NCBI GenBank assembly: GCA_963780045.1
Contig: CAVZZZ010000004.1
Coordinates: 1-64,000, forward strand
Direction of reading: 5' to 3'
Source: JANXQG01 sp963780045
Lineage (GTDB): Bacteria > Planctomycetota > Planctomycetia > Pirellulales > Thermoguttaceae
DNA: 64,000 bases
Part shown: one piece after another, positions 40,256 to 49,490 of the stretch
How the letters are laid out: each line of letters starts with the position of its first letter
Numbering within the stretch: the first letter of the stretch is position 1
The notes under the pieces: generated by a model
Database searches by the model: none
Told to the model about the DNA's origin: nothing
The model's input: only the letters and a program-made list of their open reading frames with translations
Program-made: the position numbers and the translations under genes

Positions 40256-42326
40256 ATCCTCATTGGCGTTTATGTCATTGTCTACGCGCCTCAACTTAGC
40301 CCACTCACGGCGGGAGAGGAGACCGGCGCCTACTTCCCGCTCGAGCGCCTCCATCTGCAGGCTACGGAATTCCTGCATCTGCCGCTGCACTTCCGGGCTG
40401 GCGGCCGGGGCGGGCTGGTCCGCCTGCTGGACCGGCGCTTGGTTGGCGCCGCCGAACGCGCGTCCTGCGAATCCGCCCCCTCCCATTCCCATTCCTCCGC
40501 TGCCGTTCACCGGCCTGTTCTCCGCATTGACGGCGGCGGACAAGGCGCCGCCACGCTGCACCTGGATCGCCAGGTTGCGGTCGAAATCGACGGTAAAGCC
40601 GTAGTCAACAATCCGCGCTTTGTCGGCCGTCGCGTTGCCGTCGACCGTAATGTCCCACCGCAACAATCCCTTCGGCCGCTCGGTCCGCAGGTAGACTTTG
40701 TCGGTGCTCAGCGGGTCCTTGGGGTCGCCCAACTGCACGCGGACGTCGTTGGGCCGGTCCGAGTAGGGCAGGCGGTCGAAGACACGCACCGGCACGGCCT
40801 CGCCCTTGAAGTTCTCAACCACCAGGCGATACTTGAAGGCCAGCTCGCGGTTTCCGCCTTGCAGGTTTTCCGCGCGGTCGGCCAGCTCGCGCCGGGCACG
40901 CAACTGTGGATCGGCCCCAAAGCCAACGACGAACGTCTGCCCGCGGGCGACGGTCATGATCTCCGCGCGGCCCATGAAGCGGCCTTCGAGATAGACGGTG
41001 ATCGGGCCGGCCAACAGGTCTTCATCGCTGGTGTTCAACAGCTCGGCCTCGCGATAGACCTGGCTGGTGAGCACCGGCGCGGCGACGCAGTAGAACGCGC
41101 TCTTGAAGGTCGTCTGGAAGACCCGCACCATTTGCTGGTCCGTGCGGCTCGCCAGGCTAACGCGCGGCGGGAAGTTGGTAGGTGAGACTCGGCCCTTCGC
41201 CCTCGCGCGGCGTCCCCGGCATGTTGAGGATGTCCTTGCCCGTGGCCAGTTCAAGCGTCTGGCACTCGGTAGCGACCGTATTCACGCCCCAACTGCTGTC
41301 AAAATTCTCCTCGAAGGTCATGGCCGCCCGCTGCTGGGCCAGATAGCTCTGCTTCCGACCCTTGATTGACTGTGCTTGCTCCAGCACTTCGCGATCGCTC
41401 AGCCGAGCCGACTGCGGCGCGGCCACCAGCGCGATCGGCAAGGGAGCCAGTCCCGGACTTGACGCCGAAAGCGCGGGCGACGCCGTGGAAAGCGTCAGTT
41501 TCACGCCCGTCCAGTCCTCCCCCGTCAGTTGGGTAATCAAAGCGCTGCACTCCAGGCCCATTTCCTTGCGGTCCTTGCCGGCGCGTACGGTGTAGGTCGG
41601 CGACCAGCCGCAGTTTCCCACCAGATAGTTCAGGCGGAGCGATTCCTTGTCGTCCTTTGCCTTCTCCAAGAAAATGACCGCCTCGCGGACGGCCTTCTGA
41701 TGGCGGCTGGTCAATTCGTCGTGCTTCCGCTGCAACAGTTGCAGTTCCTTGTTGATCTCCTTCGCCGCCTTGTCCAGGGCGACGATTTTTGTATTGAGCG
41801 CTTCCCGCTGGGCGAAGGCGAAGGTGGTCAGTTTTTCCAGGGCACCCGCGTCCAAAAAGCCGCGGGCCAGGTCCGTGTGGCCGGTTTGCACGGTGAACGC
41901 TTCCATCTTGTCGAGATAGCCCGACTGTGCCGTCGCGACCTGCCGCTCTTTTTCGTTCACTTGCAGTTTTTCACGGAGTTCTTCCATCTTTTCCTCCAGG
42001 GCGCGGACCTCTTCCCGCGGCTCCTCGCCGACGGCGCGGACGCGGAAGCGGACGGCGCGGATTTCCAGGGCCTCGCCCGCCTCGGCATAGAGGCTGTCGG
42101 GCACGATCTGCTCCGGCAGGCCGGCAACGACCAGCTCCTGGCTCCCCGCCGGGCCTTCGACGGCTACGGTGCGGGTGACGAGGGCTTGGCCGCGATAGAG
42201 GGTGACTGCGGTTACGCGGCCCTCCGTGGAAGGGACGGCAGGCGCCGGCCCGGCGGCGCTGGCGGATGCGGCAACGGCCAGAAGGCCGAGCAAATGCAGG
42301 CAGGCAACGGTCTTAGACGGACTCAT
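40217..42326 (-). CDS. MuiA-like DUF4139 protein, one frame break
   Basis: Exported protein of about 703 residues of the mucoidy-inhibitor A / DUF4139 group; function unknown. The start at 42326 follows AGGAG and gives a signal peptide (MSPSKTVACLHLLGLLAVAA). Then come the DUF4140-like N-terminal domain (VTAVTLYRGQALVTRTVAVE), a long coiled coil (EEKMEELREKLQVNEKERQV), and the DUF4139 start (YLVGNCGWSPTYTVRAG). After a break near 41168 the second half follows (EAELLNTSDEDLLAGPITVY, YGFTVDFDRNLAIQVQRGG). The last 13 residues (DRPRWACPSGARD) come from the flanking dispersed repeat, not the family. Gly/Met-rich tail near the end. Confidence 0.8.
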
Positions 42327-42582
42327 GGCAAAGCTCCTGTGGTGAGGGGAATTGAAAAACGGGGTCCTAAGCGCAAGCAAAAGTACGAAGTGCGCGAGGA
42401 ACTGGGCATGATTAGTCGTCGCCGGGTCTAAAAAAGTTCCCGGCGACTTCGACGCCATTCGCCGATTTTTGTAGCCCTGCTGCCCACCGACCCCGCGTCG
42501 GTGGAAGCCGTGAAAGGCGACGGTACAATCGCCCTTGAGATGGGAAACCAGATCTGCTCATCGAGACGCCGGAAAAGCCCCG

Positions 42583-43008
42583 TTAGCTCGGTCGTCGCCG
42601 CCTTCTCATATATATCGCTACGCGTCCGTATTCCCCGCCTTCCAAGCCGAGCAAGGTATGAGCTATGTCGATGTGCCGGCCAAGCTTGCTCGTCCAATTT
42701 CCGTCGGACAACTGACGCGCAGCGTGCGTCGGAAGACCGCCGGATTGATAGATCGCGATTTTCTCGAATTCAGCCTCACCGTCACCATTTGAACAAGGTT
42801 CGTATCCCAACGATGCAAACGCCTCGGCGAACGCATCTATAGTCTCACGCCTCGGCACAGAATCCGGCCAAAAGTAGACAAGATCGGGGTCCGGCCACCA
42901 CCAAGCGTCATCGCGGACGGCTGCCCACGCGATGCAATTGTACTTCCGGCTTGCCGGGCTAGTTGTCGTGTAGCCCTCGGCGGCCGGATTCGGAAAGGAT
43001 TCGTCCAT
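42583..43008 (-). CDS. Hypothetical protein (DUF7689-like)
   Basis: Protein of 141 residues with features of a family I recall as DUF7689: YNCIAWAAVRDDAWWWPDPD, RETIDAFAEAFASLGYEPC, EKIAIYQSGGLPTHAARQL and DGNWTSKLGRHIDIAHTLLG. The conserved Cys and His recall papain-like or NlpC-like folds, but no active site is proven. It lies 7 bp after another hypothetical on the same strand, so the two are probably co-translated. Name assigned from memory; function unknown. Confidence 0.6.
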   Translation of the reverse strand: MDESFPNPAAEGYTTTSPASRKYNCIAWAAVRDDAWWWPDPDLVYFWPDSVPRRETIDAFAEAFASLGYEPCSNGDGEAEFEKIAIYQSGGLPTHAARQLSDGNWTSKLGRHIDIAHTLLGLEGGEYGRVAIYMRRRRRPS

Positions 43009-43015
43009 GCCGCGC

Positions 43016-43354
43016 TCAATAACCTTGCTGGTCGGCCCAATTGACCCATGCGGTCGTCATTTTGTCTATCTTGCCGCGATCGGATTCGGCAACGGGGTCC
43101 TCGCCGGTAATCGCCTTGAGCGCCCAAAACCAATGGTCAGGCTCGCGGCGGAGTTCCTGAAAAATCAAGGGCAACGCGGCATCGCCCATGCCGATGATTT
43201 GTTGATATGCCGGATGCATAGCCATCGCGGTCGCCGACGAAGTGAAGGCCGTCGCGTTCCGCCATTCCTGCGCGAGATCCGCGAATTGCCGCTTCCGCGT
43301 CGTGGTCCCTGCAATCGCCGTCTGTGCCGATGTTTGCTCGGCTTGGTTTGACAT
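43016..43354 (-). CDS. Hypothetical protein paired with the DUF7689-like gene
   Basis: Protein of 112 residues (start 43354, MSNQAEQTSAQT), function unknown. The core has HPAYQQIIGMGDAALPLIFQ, ELRREPDHWFWALKAITGED and MTTAWVNWADQQGY. This pattern resembles short proteins found next to similar partners in other bacteria. No signal peptide or membrane segment. Ends 7 bp before the next gene, so they form a two-gene unit. An upstream in-frame start at 43426 is less likely. Confidence 0.55.
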   Translation of the reverse strand: MSNQAEQTSAQTAIAGTTTRKRQFADLAQEWRNATAFTSSATAMAMHPAYQQIIGMGDAALPLIFQELRREPDHWFWALKAITGEDPVAESDRGKIDKMTTAWVNWADQQGY

Positions 43355-43467
43355 TCCGGTTCTCCTGCAAGACAAGAAGGAAAGCCTCGACAACCATGCA
43401 AGCACGGCTTCCGCGCCGCGCTTCAAGGTTCATTGTACACTGTACAGCGACCGTCCCGCGGACGAAA

Positions 43468-45489
43468 ATGGCTTTTATGTCCAAGAACCCCGCCTCCGAA
43501 ATCGCCGCCTTGCGCGACGAAATCCGCCGCCACGATTATCTCTACTACGTCGCCGCGGCGCCGGAGATCAGCGACCGCGAATACGACAAGCTCATCCAGC
43601 GGCTTAAGGAGCTTGAGGCCGACCATCCGGAGCTGGTCACGCCCGACAGCCCCACGCGGCGGATCGGCAACCAGCCGGTGAGCGAGCTTGCGCAGATCGA
43701 GCACCGCGTGCCGATGCTCTCCATCGAAAACACTTACAGCATGGAAGAGCTGAAGCAGTTCGGACAGCGGACGGCCAAGCTGCTGCACGGCGAGCCGATC
43801 GAATGGGTGGTGGAGCTGAAGGTCGACGGTGTGGCCATCTCGCTGGTCTACGAAGACGGCCTGCTCAAGCAAGGCATCACGCGCGGCAACGGCCGCGTGG
43901 GCGACGACGTGACCCACAACGTCCGCACGATCAAGGACGTGCCCTTGCGCCTCCGCGGCAAGAAGCTCCCCCGCGTACTGGAGCCGCGCGGCGAAATCTA
44001 CATGACCAATGCCGAGCTCGCCCGTCTCAACGAGCGCCAGAAGGCCGAAGGCAAGCCGCTGTTCGCCAATACGCGAAACGTCGTCGCCGGCACCATCCGC
44101 CAACTTGACGCGCGGGTCTCCGCCGAGCGGGGCCTGCGGTTCTTTTGCCACTCCGTCGGTTCGCGCGAGGGACTGGACGAGAAGACGCACATGGATTTTC
44201 TCCGGCAGATGCAGGACTACGGCATCCCCGTCACGCCCGGCGTCGAGTGCTTTGCCGACTTCGACGCCGCCGCGGAGCACTGCGAGCAGCTCGTCGGGCG
44301 GCTGCACGAACTGGACTTCGAGATCGACGGGCTGGTGCTCAAGGTCAACCGCTACGACCAGCGCGACCGGCTCGGCTACACGTCGAAGGCCCCGCGCTGG
44401 GTGATCGCCTACAAGTTCGAGAAGTACGAGGCCACGACCCGCGTCAACGGCATCCGCGTGCAGGTGGGCAAGACCGGCGCGATCACGCCCGTCGCCGACC
44501 TCGAGCCGGTCTCGCTGGCCGGCACGATCGTCAGCCGCGCCAGCCTGCACAACGCCGACGAGATCGCCCGCAAGGACGTCCGCGTGGGCGACGTGGTGGT
44601 CGTCGAGAAGGCGGGCAAGATCATCCCGCACGTCGTCCGCGTCGAGGTGGCCGAGCGGAAGGGCGACCTGCCGCGGTTTCACTTCCCCAAAAAGTGCCCG
44701 GAGTGCGGCACGGCCGTGGTCAAGGACGAGGGCGGCGTCTACATCCGTTGCCCCAATCCGCAGTGCCCGGCGCAGCTCAAGGAGCGGATTCGCTACTTCG
44801 CCGGCCGCAACGCGATGGACATTGAAGGGTTGGGCGACAAACTCGTCGAACAGCTTGTCAATCACAAGTTGGTCCACGGTTATGGAGACCTATACCGGCT
44901 GACGGCCGATAAGCTGATGGAACTGGAGCGAATGGGCCGCAAATCGGCGGAGAATCTTTTGGAGGGCATCGCGGCGAGCAAGGGCCGCGGCCTCGCGCGG
45001 CTGCTCAACGCGCTCTCCATCCGGCACGTGGGCAACCGCGTGGCAACCGTGCTAGCCGAGCGGTTCCGCACGATGGACGAGCTTTTGGCCGCCGAGGAGG
45101 AAGAGTTGAGCCGGACGATGGAAATTGGGCCGATCATCGCCAAGAGCGTTTACGATTTCCTGCATTCGGACTTTGGCGCGAAGGCGATCAAGGAGTTGCG
45201 CTCGCAGGGCGTGGTGATGGATTCGACAACGCCGGCAGCGGTCGCCGCAGGCGGACGAAAGCTGGAAGGAAAGACGCTCGTCGTCACCGGCACGCTCGTA
45301 AAGTACACCCGCGAGCAGATCGAGGAATTAATCTCGCAGTACGGCGGCCATGCAGCCTCCAGCGTTTCCAAGAAGACCGATTATCTCATCGCCGGCGAAA
45401 AAGCCGGCAGCAAGCTGGATAAGGCGAAGCAGTTGGGAGTGAAGGTGCTCAATGAAAGCGAGTTCGAAGAGCTGATCACTTCGTCTTGA
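43468..45489 (+). CDS. ligA: NAD-dependent DNA ligase
   Basis: Seals nicks in DNA during replication and repair, using NAD. The N-terminal Ia domain has IRRHDYLYYVAAAPEISDRE. The adenylated Lys is in VVELKVDGVAIS, with TRGNGRVGDDVTHN and RGEIYM after it. The OB region has GKTGAITPVADLEPV, the four-Cys zinc finger is CPECG...CPNPQCPAQ, helix-hairpin-helix repeats follow, and the BRCT domain carries LVVTGTLVKYTREQIEELI. The start at 43468 leaves 673 residues, normal length. The end overlaps the convergent pstS by 14 bp. Confidence 0.97.
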   Translation: MAFMSKNPASEIAALRDEIRRHDYLYYVAAAPEISDREYDKLIQRLKELEADHPELVTPDSPTRRIGNQPVSELAQIEHRVPMLSIENTYSMEELKQFGQRTAKLLHGEPIEWVVELKVDGVAISLVYEDGLLKQGITRGNGRVGDDVTHNVRTIKDVPLRLRGKKLPRVLEPRGEIYMTNAELARLNERQKAEGKPLFANTRNVVAGTIRQLDARVSAERGLRFFCHSVGSREGLDEKTHMDFLRQMQDYGIPVTPGVECFADFDAAAEHCEQLVGRLHELDFEIDGLVLKVNRYDQRDRLGYTSKAPRWVIAYKFEKYEATTRVNGIRVQVGKTGAITPVADLEPVSLAGTIVSRASLHNADEIARKDVRVGDVVVVEKAGKIIPHVVRVEVAERKGDLPRFHFPKKCPECGTAVVKDEGGVYIRCPNPQCPAQLKERIRYFAGRNAMDIEGLGDKLVEQLVNHKLVHGYGDLYRLTADKLMELERMGRKSAENLLEGIAASKGRGLARLLNALSIRHVGNRVATVLAERFRTMDELLAAEEEELSRTMEIGPIIAKSVYDFLHSDFGAKAIKELRSQGVVMDSTTPAAVAAGGRKLEGKTLVVTGTLVKYTREQIEELISQYGGHAASSVSKKTDYLIAGEKAGSKLDKAKQLGVKVLNESEFEELITSS

Positions 45490-46617
45490 TCTCATCCAGC
45501 CGCTTCTCGATCCGCGGCACGAGCTCCTTGGGCAAAGGGGCGAAATTCGATGCCGCCACAAACTTCTGGCCGTCATGCAAGGCCCAGCGGAGGAAATCGA
45601 CCACCTGCTTGCCTTTCGCTTCCGGCTGCACGTAGCTGCATTCGGCGTAAATCACGCCCGAAATCGGATACGAGTCCTTGCCCGGCTCGTCGGCAAGGCT
45701 GAAAGTCAGCTCGTCGGGAATCTCGTTCAGGATGGCCTGCAAGGCGGCTGTGGTATTGGCGGCCTCCGCGCGGACGAAGGCGGACTTATCGTGGTTCTGC
45801 ACCGCGCCGTAGTCCAAGTTGATGTCCTGCATCCTAACGTACATGCGGTCGACGTAGCCGATAGCGCCGTCCGTCGAGTGGACCTGGATGGCCACGCCCT
45901 GGTTCCGCTCGGCGCCGACACCCCTCGGCCAGTTCACCTTGTCCGCGCCGGCACCGACTTGCTTTTTCCACTCCGGACTGACCGCGGCCAGATAACCGGT
46001 GAAGATCTGCGTCGTGCCGCTGGAATCCTCGCGGTGAACGACCACGATCGGCTTCGCCGGCAGCTTGACGTCCGGATTGAGCTTTTTCAGCGCCGGGTCG
46101 TCCCACCGATTGATTTTGCCGAGGTAGATTTCGGCCAGCACTTCGCCGGTGAAGTTCAACGGTTTCTTGCCTTCCAGCCCGGCGACGTGATATGCCGGCG
46201 CGACGCCGTAGAGCATCAGCGGGATGTAAACGATTTCGGTCCCATTCTTTTTCGCCTTCTCGCGCAACTCGGCCGACGCCGGCGCGTGCGTGAAGGCGAC
46301 AGAATAGATGCCGTCCAGCATCCCCTTCGTGCCTTGCGTGGAGCCGACCGACTCGCAGACAAGTTCCACTTTCTTGTCGTCGCGATACTTCCCCTTCCAG
46401 AAATTCTCCGCTACGACCAGCACCGCCGCCGTGCCGCCAGTCACCAGTTGCGGATGACTTTGCCGGGGCTGATAATAGCTTGAGACAACCATCGGGCAAA
46501 AGCAGATCGCCAGCGCCAAACAGAGCCCGATGACCAGCATAACGGCGATACGTTTGACTGTGCCGCCGTCGTTGGAGGAGGGAGTATGGGTCCCTGGTCG
46601 GCAAGTTGGTTATCCAT
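45476..46617 (-). CDS. pstS: PstS-like phosphate-binding protein, one frame break
   Basis: Substrate-binding protein of a phosphate ABC transporter, about 380 residues. The fold signature includes GSTQGTKGMLDGIYSVAFTH, LNFTGEVLAEIYLGKINRWD, and the phosphate loop VVVHREDSSGTTQIFTGYL, then STDGAIGYVDRMY. It seems membrane-anchored (VMLVIGLCLALAICFCPMVV). The best start, 46617 (MDNQLADQGPILPPP), is in another frame from the anchor, implying a break near 46565. No pstC, pstA, pstB or phoU gene is in the window, so it is separate from its permease here. Confidence 0.85.
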
Positions 46618-47220
46618 GATGAAAGCCCGGCGACTGCTGGCAAATAGAGAAAGGGATGAAGAATCGGTCGGCACATGGGAGTGACTGCGGCAAAAAGCAC
46701 TTTCCCATCTTAGACGGGAGATGTTTAACTGCAAGGGACTGAATTGAAATCATCACGGAACGAAACCTTAAGCAGCTATCTCTCTCGGACCGGGGTTGGC
46801 ATTAAAGTCAGCCATTCAAATTGACTGCGCGCGCCGCGAAGTTGCGACAGACCGCTGTCAATTCTGGAAGCCTATTGTAGCTTTTAACCCACACCTCATG
46901 GGGGTTGCAAACAGGCGTGAGGACGGGCGGGAGCGCGCAAATCTCGACCTTTCAAGGAGTTGGGTCAATAAACATGCGTTCAGATAAAAAGCCGCTTTTT
47001 TTGTAAAAAGCGAGGCACAGGGTTTGCTTTTGAGAAAGTTCGTCCAAGGCACACGGTCAAAGCCGGCATCGCAGGGTTCGGATGGACTTCGCCCGCGATT
47101 GTTCGTATTATAGGGCCGGGTCAGTTGTATTTGCTGGGCTTTTACCGCCGTATCCTTGGACCCGATGACGGAATTCCGCCTCGGAAACCGAACACTCCGG
47201 CAAACGGATACGTAGCAAAA
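46618..47220. other. 600-bp intergenic region upstream of the second ECF sigma gene
   Basis: No gene is evident. A hairpin with 8-bp arms (CGCTTTTT, 46993-47000, with AAAAAGCG, 47005-47012) lies in it, and a TATTAT -10-like box is at 47108-47113. The divergent pstS and sigma promoters must lie here. Confidence 0.5.
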
Positions 47221-47868
47221 ATGAACGGCATAATTGAACAGGATGTACTGCGGTCGAACAATCAAACGGTCGTGGCCGCAGCCAGCGATGAGGAATTGCT
47301 CGTTCGCTACCGGGACCAAGGCGACCGGCCGGCGTTCGAAACGCTGGTTCACCGCTATGAGAAGGAGCTGTTCGGGTATCTGCGGAACTACCTTGGCAAT
47401 GTCGCAATGGCTGAGGACGTGTTCCAGCAGACATTCCTGCAGGTCTACCTCAAATGCGACCAATTTGAGCCGCAAAGGAGATTCCGCCCGTGGCTGTATG
47501 CCATCGCCACCAACCAGGCGATCGACTACCGGCGGCATTTCGGCCGCCATCGTATGGCGAGCTTGGACCGGCGGATGAGCCATAGTGGGGAAAAAGAGAA
47601 CGGCACGTTCGGCGAGTTGTTCGATAGCCCGGATCGAGGTCCCGTCGAGGAGAGCCAAAACCTCGAACAGGCCGACGAGGTCCGCCGCGCCGTGAACGAT
47701 TTGCCGGAGCAGACGAAGCAGGTTGTACTCCTGGTATATTTCCAGGGGATGAAATATCGCGAAGCGGCCCTTGCCCTGGGTGTTCCCCTGGGTACGGTGA
47801 AAAGCCGGCTTCATGGAGCAATCCAGAAGCTGGGCGAAGTCCTGGCGGACAGCCGCGCCGCGACATAG
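47221..47868 (+). CDS. ECF-type RNA polymerase sigma factor
   Basis: Alternative sigma factor of 215 residues. Region 2 shows FETLVHRYEKELFGYLRNYL, NVAMAEDVFQQTFLQVYLKC and RFRPWLYAIATNQAIDYRR. Region 4 shows TKQVVLLVYFQGMKYREAA and LGVPLGTVKSRLHGAIQKLG. The linker between them is charged and variable. The start at 47221 is the first Met before region 2. A membrane protein with an anti-sigma-like N terminus follows after 96 bp and is the likely partner. This sigma is not closely similar to the one at 27730. Confidence 0.92.
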   Translation: MNGIIEQDVLRSNNQTVVAAASDEELLVRYRDQGDRPAFETLVHRYEKELFGYLRNYLGNVAMAEDVFQQTFLQVYLKCDQFEPQRRFRPWLYAIATNQAIDYRRHFGRHRMASLDRRMSHSGEKENGTFGELFDSPDRGPVEESQNLEQADEVRRAVNDLPEQTKQVVLLVYFQGMKYREAALALGVPLGTVKSRLHGAIQKLGEVLADSRAAT

Positions 47869-47964
47869 TACACGGCAGCGACATTGAGCCGGTCCGGTAA
47901 GTTCGGGATGGACTTGTGTTGTGCCGCGTGTACTGGTTTTCGCACAGGTTCTTTTCGGGCAATT

Positions 47965-48969
47965 ATGACGGAGCGGGTAAGACAACAGTTTTTCGACTAC
48001 CTGCTGGGCGGCTTGGACGACTCTGAATTGAAGGACGTCCGCGCCCGTTTGGCGGCGGACCCCGCTTTTCGCGACGGGCTGGTCGCCGCCTATCGCGCAC
48101 TTTTGCGTTTACAGGCGTCCGGTGGTGATGCCGAAGCTCCCCGCGGCTTGGCCGAACGGACGTGCAATGCGGTGTTTGATCCCGTTCAACGGCGGCGGCT
48201 GCGGATGTGCCCGCGGCGGCCAATGACGACGGCAACCGCGGCCGCCGGACGCGGCGGTCGATTCACGAGGATCGACGCCGCTGTGACAGCGGCAATCATT
48301 CTCATCGCCGGGCTGCTTATATTGCCGGCGGTGAAGGGCAGTCGCTTCCAGGCCCGCTTGGTCGCGTGTCAGAACAACTTGCGGCAGGTTGGTCAGGCCT
48401 TGGCGGAATACAGCCATCGCAATCACGAGTTGTTCCCTTCCGTGCCCGACAAAGGCAACTTGGCCGCCGACGGCATTTGGGCGCCGGTGCTGCAAGAGGA
48501 GGGGCTGCTGGATGAACCGCAGAAAGTGCTTTGTCCCGAATCGTCGCTGGCCCGGCAGGAAGACTTCCGCATTCCCTCGCTGGCCGATCTGCGCACGGCA
48601 GCCGGACGCGACCTTTCCCGCATCCAGCGGCAGATGGGCGGCAGCTACGGCTACTGTCTGGGCTATTTCGATCACGGCACGCTCCAGCCGACGCGGAACC
48701 TCCACCGCCAATACTTCGCCATCTTGGCCGATGCCCCTTCCGACACCCCCGAGCATCAAAGCCCCAATCACGATTTCGAGGGGCAAAACGTCCTCTTCGA
48801 AGACTTGCACGTCGCTTTCTGCGTGACGACTCGCCCCGGCGACGGGCGGGACGATATCTACACGAATGACTTCAACGAGGTCGCGCCGGGCAGTCATCGC
48901 GACGACTCCGTATTGGCGCCCAGCGGCACGCCGCCGATCGTTTTCGTCAGCCTTCCCAGCGGACGTTGA
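47965..48969 (+). CDS. Anti-sigma-like membrane protein with DUF1559-like pseudopilin region
   Basis: Protein of 334 residues with a mixed architecture. Residues 1-70 look like an anti-sigma domain (QQFFDYLLGGLDDSELKDVR, RLAADPAFRDGLVAAYRALL). A basic linker and one membrane segment (DAAVTAAIILIAGLLILPAV) follow. The outer part resembles DUF1559 pseudopilins: LVACQNNLRQVGQALAEYSH, FPSVPDKGN, and a late LFEDLHVAFCV in place of the usual ADGSV-type end. It sits 96 bp after the ECF sigma gene, so it probably binds that sigma. Such a chimera implies a surface-exposed sensing part derived from a pseudopilin; inferred. Confidence 0.65.
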   Translation: MTERVRQQFFDYLLGGLDDSELKDVRARLAADPAFRDGLVAAYRALLRLQASGGDAEAPRGLAERTCNAVFDPVQRRRLRMCPRRPMTTATAAAGRGGRFTRIDAAVTAAIILIAGLLILPAVKGSRFQARLVACQNNLRQVGQALAEYSHRNHELFPSVPDKGNLAADGIWAPVLQEEGLLDEPQKVLCPESSLARQEDFRIPSLADLRTAAGRDLSRIQRQMGGSYGYCLGYFDHGTLQPTRNLHRQYFAILADAPSDTPEHQSPNHDFEGQNVLFEDLHVAFCVTTRPGDGRDDIYTNDFNEVAPGSHRDDSVLAPSGTPPIVFVSLPSGR

Positions 48970-48978
48970 AGCGCGGCA

Positions 48979-49377
48979 TCAATTCACCGTGCGGTGAAAA
49001 TGCACATGCCGCCAGCGGCCGTTTTGCCGCTGCCAGACGCGGGTCTCTTCCGAGCGGACGGTTACGGGATTGCCCGACGAATCCAGCTTCTGCACGAGGC
49101 GGATGAAGCTGATCACCGCCACGTCGCCCATCACGCGCACGTGCGGGGTGCTGACGGTGATATTCAGCGGGCCGCCGGCCGCGGCAAGGTGGCCGCCAAG
49201 CTTGAAGTAAAAGTGATGGAAGTCGAGTCCTTCGACCCATTGCCCTTCTGTCTCCGGTTCGAAGCAGGTGAGACTAGGATCGCAAAGTTCCCGGTACGTT
49301 TCCCAATCGCCCGCGGCGATGCATTCCAGCAGGCGGCGGTTGACGGCCAGGAGTTCGTCGGTTGCAGGGTCGGGCAT
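48979..49377 (-). CDS. NTF2-like protein (CaMKII association-domain type)
   Basis: Small cytoplasmic protein of 132 residues with the cone-shaped NTF2/SnoaL fold. Motifs are LLECIAAGDWETYRELCDPS, LTCFEPETEGQWVEGLDFHH, and the final strands ETRVWQRQNGRWRHVHFHR. This matches calcium/calmodulin-kinase II association-domain-like proteins, whose bacterial role is unclear (oligomeric scaffold or small-ligand enzyme). It converges with the anti-sigma-like gene (10 bp between stops). It is separated from thyX by a dispersed repeat. Confidence 0.8.
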   Translation of the reverse strand: MPDPATDELLAVNRRLLECIAAGDWETYRELCDPSLTCFEPETEGQWVEGLDFHHFYFKLGGHLAAAGGPLNITVSTPHVRVMGDVAVISFIRLVQKLDSSGNPVTVRSEETRVWQRQNGRWRHVHFHRTVN

Positions 49378-49404
49378 GGCGTCGGTTCCTTTCAGGCATG
49401 GAGC

Positions 49405-49490
49405 AGCGAGCGGGGAGCCGGGAGTAGAACAAGTAGACGACGTTCAGCACGGATTGACTCCCTGCTCCGTGCTCCCCGCTCCCAGCTTTA
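49405..49490. repeat. GGGAGC/GCTCCC dispersed repeat at the 3' end of thyX
   Basis: GCGGGGAGCCGGGAG at the left and CTCCCTGCTCCGTGCTCCCC at the right form an imperfect inverted repeat. The last codons and the stop of thyX (49444) lie inside. Confidence 0.6.

Noticed and set aside
43423..44877. 484-codon ORF on the minus strand
   Set aside because: Antisense to ligA, which is complete and unmistakable.
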